A DNA stretch of 51,122 nt, taken from the NCBI GenBank assembly GCA_015664885.1, contig DQPL01000062.1:1-51122 (forward strand), written 5' to 3'. The notes under the pieces are model-generated. The model searched no databases and was not told the DNA's origin. It saw nothing but the letters and a program-made list of their open reading frames with translations. Positions 23,308 through 31,367 of this stretch are shown in pieces. Every line of letters starts with the position of its first letter. The first letter of the stretch is position 1. Origin of the DNA: Gemmatimonadota bacterium. GTDB taxonomy: Bacteria; Gemmatimonadota; Gemmatimonadetes; Longimicrobiales; Gaopeijiaceae. The translations under genes and the position numbers were made by a program.

Positions 23308-25274
23308 AGCATCTCCTGATGACGACCAGACGCGGTCCCGCGCTTGCGTTGGTTTGCGCCGGCCTGGCATGGGCAGGTCCGGTCTCGGCGCAGTATGGCG
23401 CTGTCGATGGCGAGTGGAGGGTCTACGGCGGCGACGGCGGGCACACCCAGTACACGGGCCTGGATCAGATCGACGCGCAAAACGTTGGTGACCTCGAGGT
23501 GGCCTGGCGCTGGAAGGCGGAAAACTCCTCTGACCGCCCGATCTACAACCTCGAGTCGACCCCCATCATGATCGGGGGCGTGCTCTATACGACGACCGGC
23601 GCCAGTGAAGTCGCCGCCATCGATGCAGCTACAGGCGAGACGATTTGGATTTTCACTCCTGAGCCGAGAACCGATGCGGGGGGTGAGCCCGGTCCCGCGC
23701 CCTCAGGCTCCGGTCGCGGCGTCGCCTACTGGACCGATGGCGAGCAGGAGAGGATCTTTCACAACATCAGCGACGCTCGCCTGGTCGCGCTCGATGCGAA
23801 GACGGGCGTGCCCGTGGCCGACTTCGGGGAAAACGGATATGTGGATCTCGCCCGGGATCTCGTGAAGCCGGGAGCACGGGTACGCTGCATTTCCACCCCC
23901 ATCGTCTCCCACGACGTCGTGGTCTCCCAAGTGATTCCGGTGGGAGGCCCCAATGCCATCGAGTCGACACCGGGCCACATCCAGGGGTACGACGTTCGCA
24001 CCGGCAAACGGGTCTGGATCTTCCATGTCATTCCTCAAGGGGATGAATTCGGCGCGGACACCTGGCTGGACAATTCCTGGGAGTATTCCGGCCATGCAGG
24101 TGTGTGGACCCAGCTCACGGTGGACGAGGAGTTGGGCTACCTGTATCTGCCCACGGAGACCGGGTCGAACGATTGGTACGGAGGCCACCGGCCCGGCGAC
24201 AACCTGTTCGCCGAGAGCATCGTTTGCCTCGACATCCGTACCGGCGAGCGCATCTGGCACTATCAGCTCGTCCATCACGGCATCTGGGACTTCGACAACC
24301 CCGCTCCGCCTACGCTGCTCGACGTGACGCACGACGGACGCCGCATCAAAGCGGTCGCGGTCGTGACGAAGCAGGGCTACACGTACGTCTTCGACCGTGT
24401 GGATGGCACGCCGCTCTGGCCCATCATCGAGATGCCGATGCCGCCATCGGACGTTCCTGGGGAATGGACTTCTCCGACTCAACCCATCCCCTCGCGGCCG
24501 GCCCCGTTCGACCGCCAGGGCTTCACGGTCGACGACCTGATCGACTTCACGCCCGAGATCCGCGCCGAGGCTATGGAGATCGCGGCCCAATTCCGCATGG
24601 GTTCGCTGTTCACGCCCCCATCGCGGATCGATGATCCGGATGGAACGAAGGGTACGCTGGTCCTTCCCGGATGGGGCGGAGGCGCCAGTTGGCCAGGGGC
24701 CGGAGTCGATGTCGAGTCGGGCATCCTCTTCATCCCCTCGCTGACCGTGCCCATCGTGGCAGCGCTGGAAAAGAGTGAGCCGGGGGCGGGCGGGACCGAC
24801 TACTTCCGCTCGGGGGAGATCTATCCCGCAGGCCCGCGCGGACTGCCCCTGGTGAAGCCACCGTGGGGGCGCATCACCGCGATCGACCTCAATACCGGGG
24901 ACCACCTTTGGATGAAGCCGCTTGGTGGGGCACCTCGAGAGGTTCGTGAGCACCCCGACCTGCAGGGTCTGGGCTTGGACTTCTCGAGCATGGGGCAAAA
25001 CGGTCGGCCGGGTGCGCTAGTGACGAAGACTCTGCTCTTTATGGGGGAGGGTGGCGGCGTGCGGGGTGGCGTGGCTTCGCGCTATGGCGCCGGCGGGCCA
25101 ACCTTCCGCGCCTACGAGAAGCGAACGGGTGAGGTCGTTGCCGAGATCATCCTGCCGGCCAACCCGACTGGCAGCCCGATGTCGTACATGCTGAACGGCC
25201 GGCAGTACATCGTTGTCGCGGCGGCCACGCTGAATAGTCCGGCCGAGTTCATTGCCTTGGTGCTGCCAGACTGA
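23304..25274 (+). CDS. PQQ-dependent dehydrogenase II (glucose-dehydrogenase-like, soluble)
   Basis: 656 residues from GTG 23304, which overlaps the previous TGA; ATG 23319 is an alternative. The signal peptide ends 'GPVSAQ'. It matches the periplasmic part of membrane glucose dehydrogenase: 'WRVYGGDGGHTQY', 'GYDVRTGKRVWIFHVIP', 'DNSWEYSGHAGVW', 'VHHGIWDFDNPAPPTLLDV' (Asp329, Asp331), 'VTKQGYTYVFDR' (Lys356), 'GEWTSPTQPIPSRPAPFDRQ' and a final 'NGRQYIVVAAATLNSPAEF'. The five N-terminal membrane helices of E. coli Gcd are absent, so it must pass electrons to a separate carrier. Last gene of the overlapping three-gene operon. Confidence 0.93.
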   Translation: MKHLLMTTRRGPALALVCAGLAWAGPVSAQYGAVDGEWRVYGGDGGHTQYTGLDQIDAQNVGDLEVAWRWKAENSSDRPIYNLESTPIMIGGVLYTTTGASEVAAIDAATGETIWIFTPEPRTDAGGEPGPAPSGSGRGVAYWTDGEQERIFHNISDARLVALDAKTGVPVADFGENGYVDLARDLVKPGARVRCISTPIVSHDVVVSQVIPVGGPNAIESTPGHIQGYDVRTGKRVWIFHVIPQGDEFGADTWLDNSWEYSGHAGVWTQLTVDEELGYLYLPTETGSNDWYGGHRPGDNLFAESIVCLDIRTGERIWHYQLVHHGIWDFDNPAPPTLLDVTHDGRRIKAVAVVTKQGYTYVFDRVDGTPLWPIIEMPMPPSDVPGEWTSPTQPIPSRPAPFDRQGFTVDDLIDFTPEIRAEAMEIAAQFRMGSLFTPPSRIDDPDGTKGTLVLPGWGGGASWPGAGVDVESGILFIPSLTVPIVAALEKSEPGAGGTDYFRSGEIYPAGPRGLPLVKPPWGRITAIDLNTGDHLWMKPLGGAPREVREHPDLQGLGLDFSSMGQNGRPGALVTKTLLFMGEGGGVRGGVASRYGAGGPTFRAYEKRTGEVVAEIILPANPTGSPMSYMLNGRQYIVVAAATLNSPAEFIALVLPD

Positions 25275-25354
25275 CGCCTGTTGCGGCTGACTTCCCAGCC
25301 GCATGTTTGCCCCCTGGTAGCGTCGCAGTCCACGTCAAAAGCGGGAGGAGACTC

Positions 25355-26440
25355 ATGCGCATCATCCCAAGCATCCTCGGGGCGGCCGTGCTGACCGTCA
25401 TCGTTCTGGCCGCGTTCATGATGCGGGCCCCTGAGCCCCCACCCGCCGACTCAAGCGCCCGCATGGCGACTGCAGCCGAAGCTTACATGGGAACCCTCGG
25501 AAGCGCCGAGCGCGATCGCGGTACTTGGGCGCTGGACGCCGAACAGCGTTTCGATTGGCATTTCGTCCCTTGGGAGCGATATGGGGTCCGCCTCAAGGAC
25601 ATGAACCCGGAGCAACGCACCGTTGCCCACGGGCTCCTGCAAAGCGCGCTCAGCTCCCAGGGCTACCTGAAGGCGACCGGCGTCATGCAGCTGGAGGGGA
25701 TCCTCGGCCAGATCGAGGACCGGCCGGATCGACGTGATCCGGAGGACTACTATTTCAACGTCTTCGGCACGCCGTCCGAGAGCGGGGCATGGGCCTGGCG
25801 CTTCGAGGGACACCACATCTCGATGAACTTCACTTCGGCGGGGTCAGGGCCTCCGTCCGTGACACCGGCGTTCATGGGATCGAATCCGCACGTGGTTGGA
25901 GAGGGCCCGAACGCCGGGCGACGCCTGCTTGGAGCCGAGGAAGATCTGGCGCGCGATCTCATGGCCCTGCTCACTGATGCCCAACTCCAAAGAGTCATCA
26001 TCGAGGCGGAAGCTCCCCGCGACATCGTTACCGGGAACGCGCGCATAGTCGAACTGGATGAGTTCGAAGGCCTGCCCGTCTCGGAAATGAACGACGAACA
26101 GCGTCAGGCGTTGATGCACGTCATCGAGGAATACCTGAACAATGCGGTGGCCGACATTGCCGACGCCGAGATGGATCGCATCCACGAGGCGGGGCTCGAG
26201 AACCTCCATTTCGCGTGGGCGGGCAGCACCGAGCGCGGCGAGGGTCACTACTACCGCATCCACGGGCCCACCGTGTTGATTGAGTACGACAACGTGCAGG
26301 GTGGAGCCAACCACGTGCATTCGGTGTGGCGCGATCCCTCCAACGACTTCGGAGACGATCTGCTGCGGCGGCACTACGAAGAGGCGGAGCACCACCAGAA
26401 CGACCGCCTCCCGGCGGGACCCGGGGGAGGAGGGCGATAG
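25355..26440 (+). CDS. DUF3500-family exported protein
   Basis: 361 residues from ATG 25355 with a strong GGGAGGAG site; the frame is open to 25307 but the RBS favours this ATG. N-terminal signal anchor (about 5-27). DUF3500 hallmarks: 'RFDWHFVPWERYGVRLKDMN', 'AWRFEGHHISMNFT', 'LDEFEGLPVSEMNDEQRQ' and the C-terminal 'GPTVLIEYDNVQGGANHVHS' with 'NDFGDDLLRRHYEE'. The His-rich conserved turns ('GHHISMNF', 'NHVHSVW') suggest metal binding, but the family has no known function. It lies 80 bases after quinoprotein II and may belong to the same transcript. Confidence 0.88.
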   Translation: MRIIPSILGAAVLTVIVLAAFMMRAPEPPPADSSARMATAAEAYMGTLGSAERDRGTWALDAEQRFDWHFVPWERYGVRLKDMNPEQRTVAHGLLQSALSSQGYLKATGVMQLEGILGQIEDRPDRRDPEDYYFNVFGTPSESGAWAWRFEGHHISMNFTSAGSGPPSVTPAFMGSNPHVVGEGPNAGRRLLGAEEDLARDLMALLTDAQLQRVIIEAEAPRDIVTGNARIVELDEFEGLPVSEMNDEQRQALMHVIEEYLNNAVADIADAEMDRIHEAGLENLHFAWAGSTERGEGHYYRIHGPTVLIEYDNVQGGANHVHSVWRDPSNDFGDDLLRRHYEEAEHHQNDRLPAGPGGGGR

Positions 26441-26447
26441 GCGGCGG

Positions 26448-26476
26448 TTGACACAGAGTACTTGGCAATACAAAGT
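26448..26476 (+). promoter_or_regulatory. Candidate sigma-70-like promoter
   Basis: 'TTGACA' (26448-26453) is a perfect -35 hexamer, followed after exactly 17 bases by 'CAAAGT' (26471-26476), which matches only three of six -10 positions. It sits 41 bases before the ATG of the DUF4173 gene and would give that gene its own transcript. Confidence 0.35.
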
Positions 26477-26517
26477 CAAAGTCACGTGCGAAGTCGCTCT
26501 GTTGCGGAGAGGTGCCC

Positions 26518-28011
26518 ATGTCGATGCGTCTGGTGACTCGAGTCCTAGCGTCCGCGCTCGCTTTGGGGCTCTTGGGTGACTGGCTCTTGGAGACAGACGC
26601 CTTCGCCCTAAACGTCTTCGTGGGCATCGCCGCCCTCATGGTTTCCGCGACGCTGCTCGTTCGCTCGGAGGGCCAAGGGATGCCTCCCTGGGTTCCGGCG
26701 CTCATGCTCGTGCCCCCGCTCGTCGCGTTCGGACTCGTGTGGCGGGCCGCGCCCGCGCTCGGCGCTGCGAACCTGCTCGCGCTCGTGGCGGTGCTCTCGC
26801 TGCCCGTGCTCGGGACGGGGCGTGTGCGCCTCACCGTGGCGAGGCTCACCGACTACGCCGCCGGGCTGGCGGTGACCGGGACCCGAACCTTCGCTGGCCC
26901 GCTTCATTTTGCATCGTCCAAAGTGCCGTGGCATGAGGCGCTGGAGGGACTGCGCCGGCGTCGGGCGACCTCGGTATTTGTTGGGCTTTTGCTCGCCGCG
27001 CCCCTGCTGGTGGTCTTCTCCGGGCTGTTCGCTTCTGCCGACGCTGGGTTCGAGCGCGCCTTACAATCTGTCTTCAACATCGACTTCGAATCCCTCATCG
27101 CTCATGGCTTCCGTACCGCCTTCGTCGGCTGGCTTTCCGCCGGATACTTGATGGCCGCTATCAACGGCGCAGGCGCCCGCTCCGAGGCGTGGCGCAGGGT
27201 CGAGTGGCCGCGGCTGGGTGTGCTCGAGCTGGGCATTCCGTTGGGGGCGTTGACCCTGCTGTTCACGACCTTCGTGGTTATGCAGGCGGGATATGTTTTC
27301 GGGGGGGAGCAGCTCGTCCAAAACTCGGAGGGGCTCGGGTACGCGGAGTACGCACGCAGGGGCTTCTCCGAGCTGGTCGCCGTGGCGGTGCTGGTGCTCC
27401 CGGTCCTGCTGGGGGCGAATTGGCTCACCGACCGCACGAATCCCATTTCCTGCAAAGTGGTGAGGGGACTTTCAGGAGCGCTGCTGATCCCGTTGGCGAT
27501 GATCATGGGGTCGGCGCTGCACCGAATGGGGCTCTATGTGGACGCCTACGGCCTGACGCAGGACCGCATCTATGCCACCGCTATGCTCTTATGGGCCGGT
27601 GCGACTCTCGGCTGGCTCGGCGTCACCGTCCTGCGTAGCAGAGCCGAGCGCTTCGCTTTCGGCGCGATGGTGAGCGCGTTCGCGGTTCTCGGGGCTCTCA
27701 ACTTCGTGAATCCGGATGCGATGGTAGTACGCGTCAACCTGGCGCGGGCGGAGAGCGGTCAGGAGCTCGACGTCGCCTATCTGGCCACGTTGAGCGCCGA
27801 TGCCGCACCGGCGCTCGCCTCCTTCCTTACGTCGGACGCGGCGCCGTCGCTGCTCTCCGATACCGACGCGTGCTTCCTCCGTGAAGAGCTCCACCGTCTT
27901 TTGGAGGATGAGGGCCCTCGTGACTGGAGGAGCTGGAACGTGGGCCGTGAGCGAGCGGTCCGTGCGGTAGCGTCTTTGGAGCTGGCGGGCGCGGCGGATT
28001 CGTGCGAGTGA
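26518..28011 (+). CDS. DUF4173 (former DUF4153) multi-spanning membrane protein
   Basis: 497 residues from ATG 26518 after GGAGAGG; GTG 26512 is in frame. About eleven to twelve hydrophobic helices span residues 8-410. DUF4173 marks include 'EYARRGFSELVAVAVLVLPV', 'SALHRMGLYVDAYGLTQDRI' and the following membrane segment. A soluble C-terminal tail of about 85 residues follows ('ARAESGQELDVAYLATLSAD' to 'RAVASLELAG'), as is usual for this family. In other bacteria it neighbours two-component genes; none is here. Function unknown. Confidence 0.9.
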   Translation: MSMRLVTRVLASALALGLLGDWLLETDAFALNVFVGIAALMVSATLLVRSEGQGMPPWVPALMLVPPLVAFGLVWRAAPALGAANLLALVAVLSLPVLGTGRVRLTVARLTDYAAGLAVTGTRTFAGPLHFASSKVPWHEALEGLRRRRATSVFVGLLLAAPLLVVFSGLFASADAGFERALQSVFNIDFESLIAHGFRTAFVGWLSAGYLMAAINGAGARSEAWRRVEWPRLGVLELGIPLGALTLLFTTFVVMQAGYVFGGEQLVQNSEGLGYAEYARRGFSELVAVAVLVLPVLLGANWLTDRTNPISCKVVRGLSGALLIPLAMIMGSALHRMGLYVDAYGLTQDRIYATAMLLWAGATLGWLGVTVLRSRAERFAFGAMVSAFAVLGALNFVNPDAMVVRVNLARAESGQELDVAYLATLSADAAPALASFLTSDAAPSLLSDTDACFLREELHRLLEDEGPRDWRSWNVGRERAVRAVASLELAGAADSCE

Positions 28012-28167
28012 CGGGAGTCAGCGCCTGACGTCGGTGGGCACCGGTCCCGGTGCGTGCCCGCGGGGTCCGACGTACTTTGCTCCCGCGTCGAGCGTCGTCC
28101 TGACTCGCGGCGTAGGCCCCAACGCACGGGCCCCGTGAGCCCATCTGTTCTGGGGAAGGAAGACTCC

Positions 28168-30153
28168 GTGATCCGCAGGTCGTTGTACGCAGGGACGTGG
28201 ACCGTAGCTGTGGGTGCTCTGCTCGCGGCACCTGTGCTCGCCCAGCAGGGCGCTACCGACGGGCAGTGGCGAGCGTTCGCAGGCGACCCTGGCGCGACGA
28301 AGTATTCGTCGCTCGGTCAGATCACGAAGGACAACGTAGCCGACCTGACCGTCGTCTGGCGTCGTCCGACCGTCGACACGTCGATCCTTCAGCACGTTCC
28401 GGAGGCCGGCGAGCGTAGCCTCATTGGGACCCCGCTCATGGTCGATGGCGTGCTCTACAGCCCGAATGGTGTGGGTCTGGTGGAGGCTTTCGATCCGGGA
28501 ACGGGTAGGACGCTTTGGGTTCAGGAGCCGGTGGTCGAAGGACCGGATGGGGATCTGCTCGATGCGTACCTGACCGGCGCGTCTACGCGCGGCGTGGCGC
28601 ACTGGAGCGACGGCACCGATTCGCGAATCCTCGTGCAGCGCGGTGAATATCTGTACGTCCTCGACGCTCGTACCGGACAGCCGATTGCCGAGTTCGGAAC
28701 CGATGGCCGCATCGACCTGACGGCGGGCCTCCAAGAGGGTGCCCGCTACCGTTGGCCGGGAGCACCCACCGTTGTAGGCAACGTAGTCGTGTTGGGCAAT
28801 GCCATGCGCGACGTCTTCAGGAGCAAGGAGTTCGTGAGGGGCGACGTGCAAGCGTTCGACGTGCGCACCGGCGAGCTTCGCTGGATGTTTCATACGGTCC
28901 CACAGGATGGCGAGCTCGGCATCGACACCTGGGAAAACGACTCCTGGCGATACTCGGGGCACGCCCCTGTCTGGTCTCTGTTCAGTGCCGACCCGGAACT
29001 GGGGCTGGTCTACATGCCGGTGTCTTCGTCGACCAACGACATGTACGGCGGCCATCGCCTCGGAGACAATCTCTTCAGCCAGAGCCTGGTCTGCGTCGAC
29101 GCCGAGACCGGGGAGCGCGTGTGGCATTATCAGTTCGTGCACCACGGATTGTGGGACTACGATACTCCTGCCGCCCCGATCCTGATGGACCTGGTCGTCG
29201 ATGGGCGGCCCGTCAGCGCGGTCGCGCAGATTACGAAGCAGGCGTTCGTCTACGTGTTCGACCGCGTGACCGGCGAGCCCGTCTGGCCAATCGAAGAGCG
29301 GCCCGTGCCACGGTCGCAGACGCCGGGGGAGCGTACGTCACCGACGCAGCCATTCCCCACCAAGCCGCCGCCCTTCGACCGGCAGGGCTCGACCGAGGAC
29401 AACCTGATCGACTTTACGCCGGAGCTGCGCGCCGAGGCGCTCGACATCGTTTCTCGGTATACGACCGGTCCGCTCTTCACACCACCCTCGATCCGCGTCG
29501 AGGAGCCGGACGGAAATCTCGGGACCATCCAGCTTCCCGGGTCCCAGGGCGGTGCCGACGTGCAGGGCGCCGCGTTCGATCCCGAGACCAACACGCTCTA
29601 CGTGCCCTCGATCACGTCGCCGTTTGTCGCGGACATCGTGCCCGGGGATCCCGACGGCGATCTGAACTACGTGTTGGGCGGCAGGCAGTGGATTGCGGGG
29701 CCACGGGGACTGCCTCTCTTCAAGCCGCCTTACGGGCGCATCACCGCTTTGGATATGAACGCGGGCGAGATCCTCTGGCAGGTGCCGAACGGACACGGGC
29801 CCCGCGATCATCCCGCCATCAGGCATCTCGGACTGGACCGGCTGGGCTCGCCGGGTCGCCCGTCGCCTCTGGCCACCGGGACCCTACTCTTCATCGGCGA
29901 AGGTTCCGATCTCGTCGGTGGGCCGAGAGTCCCAGAAGGGATGCCGCTCGAGATCTCGACCAACTACGGTGAGCCGTGGTTCCGCGCGTACGACAAGGAG
30001 ACGGGTGACGTCGTATGGGAGATGGAACTTCCGGCCGGGACCACCGGGGCGCCCATGACCTACATGCACGAGGGTCGGCAGTACATCGTCGTGGCGGTGA
30101 ACGGTCGGGACGTACCTGCCCAATTCCTCGCGTTTAGTTTGCCTCAGCGGTAA
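28168..30153 (+). CDS. PQQ-dependent dehydrogenase III (glucose-dehydrogenase-like, soluble)
   Basis: 661 residues from GTG 28168 with AAGGAAG upstream; the open frame reaches back to 28054 but lacks a signal there. The signal peptide ends 'APVLAQ'. Same architecture as quinoproteins II and IV: 'WRAFAGDPGATKYSSLGQIT', 'ENDSWRYSGHAPVW', 'VHHGLWDYDTPAAPIL' (Asp330, Asp332), 'ITKQAFVYVFDR' (Lys357), 'ERTSPTQPFPTKPPPFDRQG' and 'EGRQYIVVAVNGRDVPAQF'. The substrate loop around 'PVVEGPDGDLLDAYLTGAST' differs from the other copies, so the substrate is probably different. Monocistronic by layout; convergent with the NHL gene with 12 bases between. Confidence 0.92.
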   Translation: MIRRSLYAGTWTVAVGALLAAPVLAQQGATDGQWRAFAGDPGATKYSSLGQITKDNVADLTVVWRRPTVDTSILQHVPEAGERSLIGTPLMVDGVLYSPNGVGLVEAFDPGTGRTLWVQEPVVEGPDGDLLDAYLTGASTRGVAHWSDGTDSRILVQRGEYLYVLDARTGQPIAEFGTDGRIDLTAGLQEGARYRWPGAPTVVGNVVVLGNAMRDVFRSKEFVRGDVQAFDVRTGELRWMFHTVPQDGELGIDTWENDSWRYSGHAPVWSLFSADPELGLVYMPVSSSTNDMYGGHRLGDNLFSQSLVCVDAETGERVWHYQFVHHGLWDYDTPAAPILMDLVVDGRPVSAVAQITKQAFVYVFDRVTGEPVWPIEERPVPRSQTPGERTSPTQPFPTKPPPFDRQGSTEDNLIDFTPELRAEALDIVSRYTTGPLFTPPSIRVEEPDGNLGTIQLPGSQGGADVQGAAFDPETNTLYVPSITSPFVADIVPGDPDGDLNYVLGGRQWIAGPRGLPLFKPPYGRITALDMNAGEILWQVPNGHGPRDHPAIRHLGLDRLGSPGRPSPLATGTLLFIGEGSDLVGGPRVPEGMPLEISTNYGEPWFRAYDKETGDVVWEMELPAGTTGAPMTYMHEGRQYIVVAVNGRDVPAQFLAFSLPQR

Positions 30154-30165
30154 AGTCGACTGGCC

Positions 30166-31260
30166 TCAGCTGCCGTCCGACGTGATTCGTCGAGACTGGA
30201 TCAACAGCTTCTGCACCCGCCAGTTGTTCATGTCGGCCACCCAGAGGATGCCTTCGTCCATCTGCGAGCAGTCCAGACCGTGCACCCAGTTGAATTGACC
30301 CGGCCCGCGACCTGAGCTGCCTAGCCAACCCTTGATCTCGCCATCCAGCGTCATCTGGTAGATGCGGCCAGGCTCGTTGTCTGAGACCCAGATCTCCTGA
30401 GGCGTCGAGTCGGTGATGCACATCGACCAGGGCTGGGTGGCATCCGGGAGCCGCCGATTCGGGTTGATCGCGGTGTAAGGCGGCTGATAGTCCGCGGGGT
30501 AGGGCACGTTCATGAGCAGCACGCGCAGGAAGTTACCGTCGGAGTCGAACACCTGAATTCGTCGGTTCGAGCGATCCCCCACGTAGATGTTACCCTCGCG
30601 GTCAGCTTGCATGGTGTGCGGCAGATTGAATTGGCCGATGTCCGAGCCGTAGGAGCCCCAGTCCATCAGGAAGTTCCCGTTCATGTCGAACTTCACCATG
30701 CGCGAGTTCACATAGCCGTCGCTGACGAAGATGTTGCCGTCCGGATCCCAGGCCACATCGGTGGGCCCGTTGAAGTAGCCGCCGACGGCCCTCGCTTCGC
30801 GCTGGTTGGGAAGCTCGACGTCGCCATGGTACCCCTCTTCCCGGCGCCCCAGGTTCATGCTGACATAACCATCTGGGTCGAACTTGATGACCGTATTGGC
30901 AGCCTTGTCTACGACCCAGAGGTTGTCCTCGTCATCGAAGCGCACCTGGTGGGCATAGGCGATGCCGTACACGCCCTTCCCGATCTCTCCCACGTAGTAG
31001 CCGTCCTGGTCGAACTCGAGCAGCTGCGTAGTGGAATTCGACCAGATCGGACCCTGATTTGCACTACCCGGGTGATTGAGAATCACGATGTGTCCCACGG
31101 AATTCACTGCAATACCGAGGATTTCGCCCAGATTCATGTCAGGGGAGTACTTGAGCGGCCGGGGAAGCGACTCGAACGGAATCTCGGGTGCGGACTGCTG
31201 TGAGAATGCCGGGGTGGCGACCATCGCTGTCAGCGTGAGGATCAGGCAGAGGCGTTTCAC
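30166..31260 (-). CDS. Exported NHL-repeat beta-propeller protein
   Basis: 364 residues from GTG 31260 with TTAGGAG about 7 bases upstream. The signal peptide ends 'TPAFSQ'. At least five NHL blades are visible, each with the 'GPTDVAWDPDGNIFVSDGY' or 'LPHTMQADREGNIYVGD' pattern followed by 'RIQVFDSDGNFL', plus a final 'GQFNWVHGLDCSQMDEGILW'. This propeller type occurs in peptidyl-alpha-hydroxyglycine amidating lyases and in many binding proteins; the lyase metal ligands cannot be confirmed by eye. It follows the acetoacetyl-CoA synthetase gene on the same strand after 107 bases. Confidence 0.88.
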   Translation of the reverse strand: MKRLCLILTLTAMVATPAFSQQSAPEIPFESLPRPLKYSPDMNLGEILGIAVNSVGHIVILNHPGSANQGPIWSNSTTQLLEFDQDGYYVGEIGKGVYGIAYAHQVRFDDEDNLWVVDKAANTVIKFDPDGYVSMNLGRREEGYHGDVELPNQREARAVGGYFNGPTDVAWDPDGNIFVSDGYVNSRMVKFDMNGNFLMDWGSYGSDIGQFNLPHTMQADREGNIYVGDRSNRRIQVFDSDGNFLRVLLMNVPYPADYQPPYTAINPNRRLPDATQPWSMCITDSTPQEIWVSDNEPGRIYQMTLDGEIKGWLGSSGRGPGQFNWVHGLDCSQMDEGILWVADMNNWRVQKLLIQSRRITSDGS

Positions 31261-31281
31261 AGTCAGTCTCCTAAGCTCGTG

Positions 31282-31365
31282 TTATTGGCGAAGATACTCG
31301 CCGAACCAGTCGATCGCGAGTGACGCTGCGGCATGATGTCCTCCGTCTCGAGGGGTCGCGACAGC
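31282..31365 (-). pseudogene. C-terminal tail of an alpha/beta hydrolase (prolyl oligopeptidase or esterase type)
   Basis: In the gap between the synthetase and NHL genes the minus strand encodes 'DGGHHAAASLAIDWFGEYLR' followed by a glutamine and TAA (31282-31284). The pattern, a 'DGGH' catalytic-His turn followed by a closing amphipathic helix, is the usual end of S9 peptidases and dienelactone-type hydrolases. The rest of the gene is missing: to the right the frame enters the 3' end of the synthetase. Probably the remnant of a gene deleted by insertion of its neighbour. Confidence 0.4.
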
Positions 31366-31367
31366 CG

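Noticed and set aside
24280-24310. WDxD in quinoproteins II-IV as lanthanide signature
   Set aside because: E. coli-type glucose dehydrogenases, which use calcium or magnesium, also have WDxD, so it is not diagnostic in this subfamily.
23703-24998. 431-codon minus-strand frame opposite quinoprotein II
   Set aside because: Mirror frame of a gene with clear PQQ motifs.
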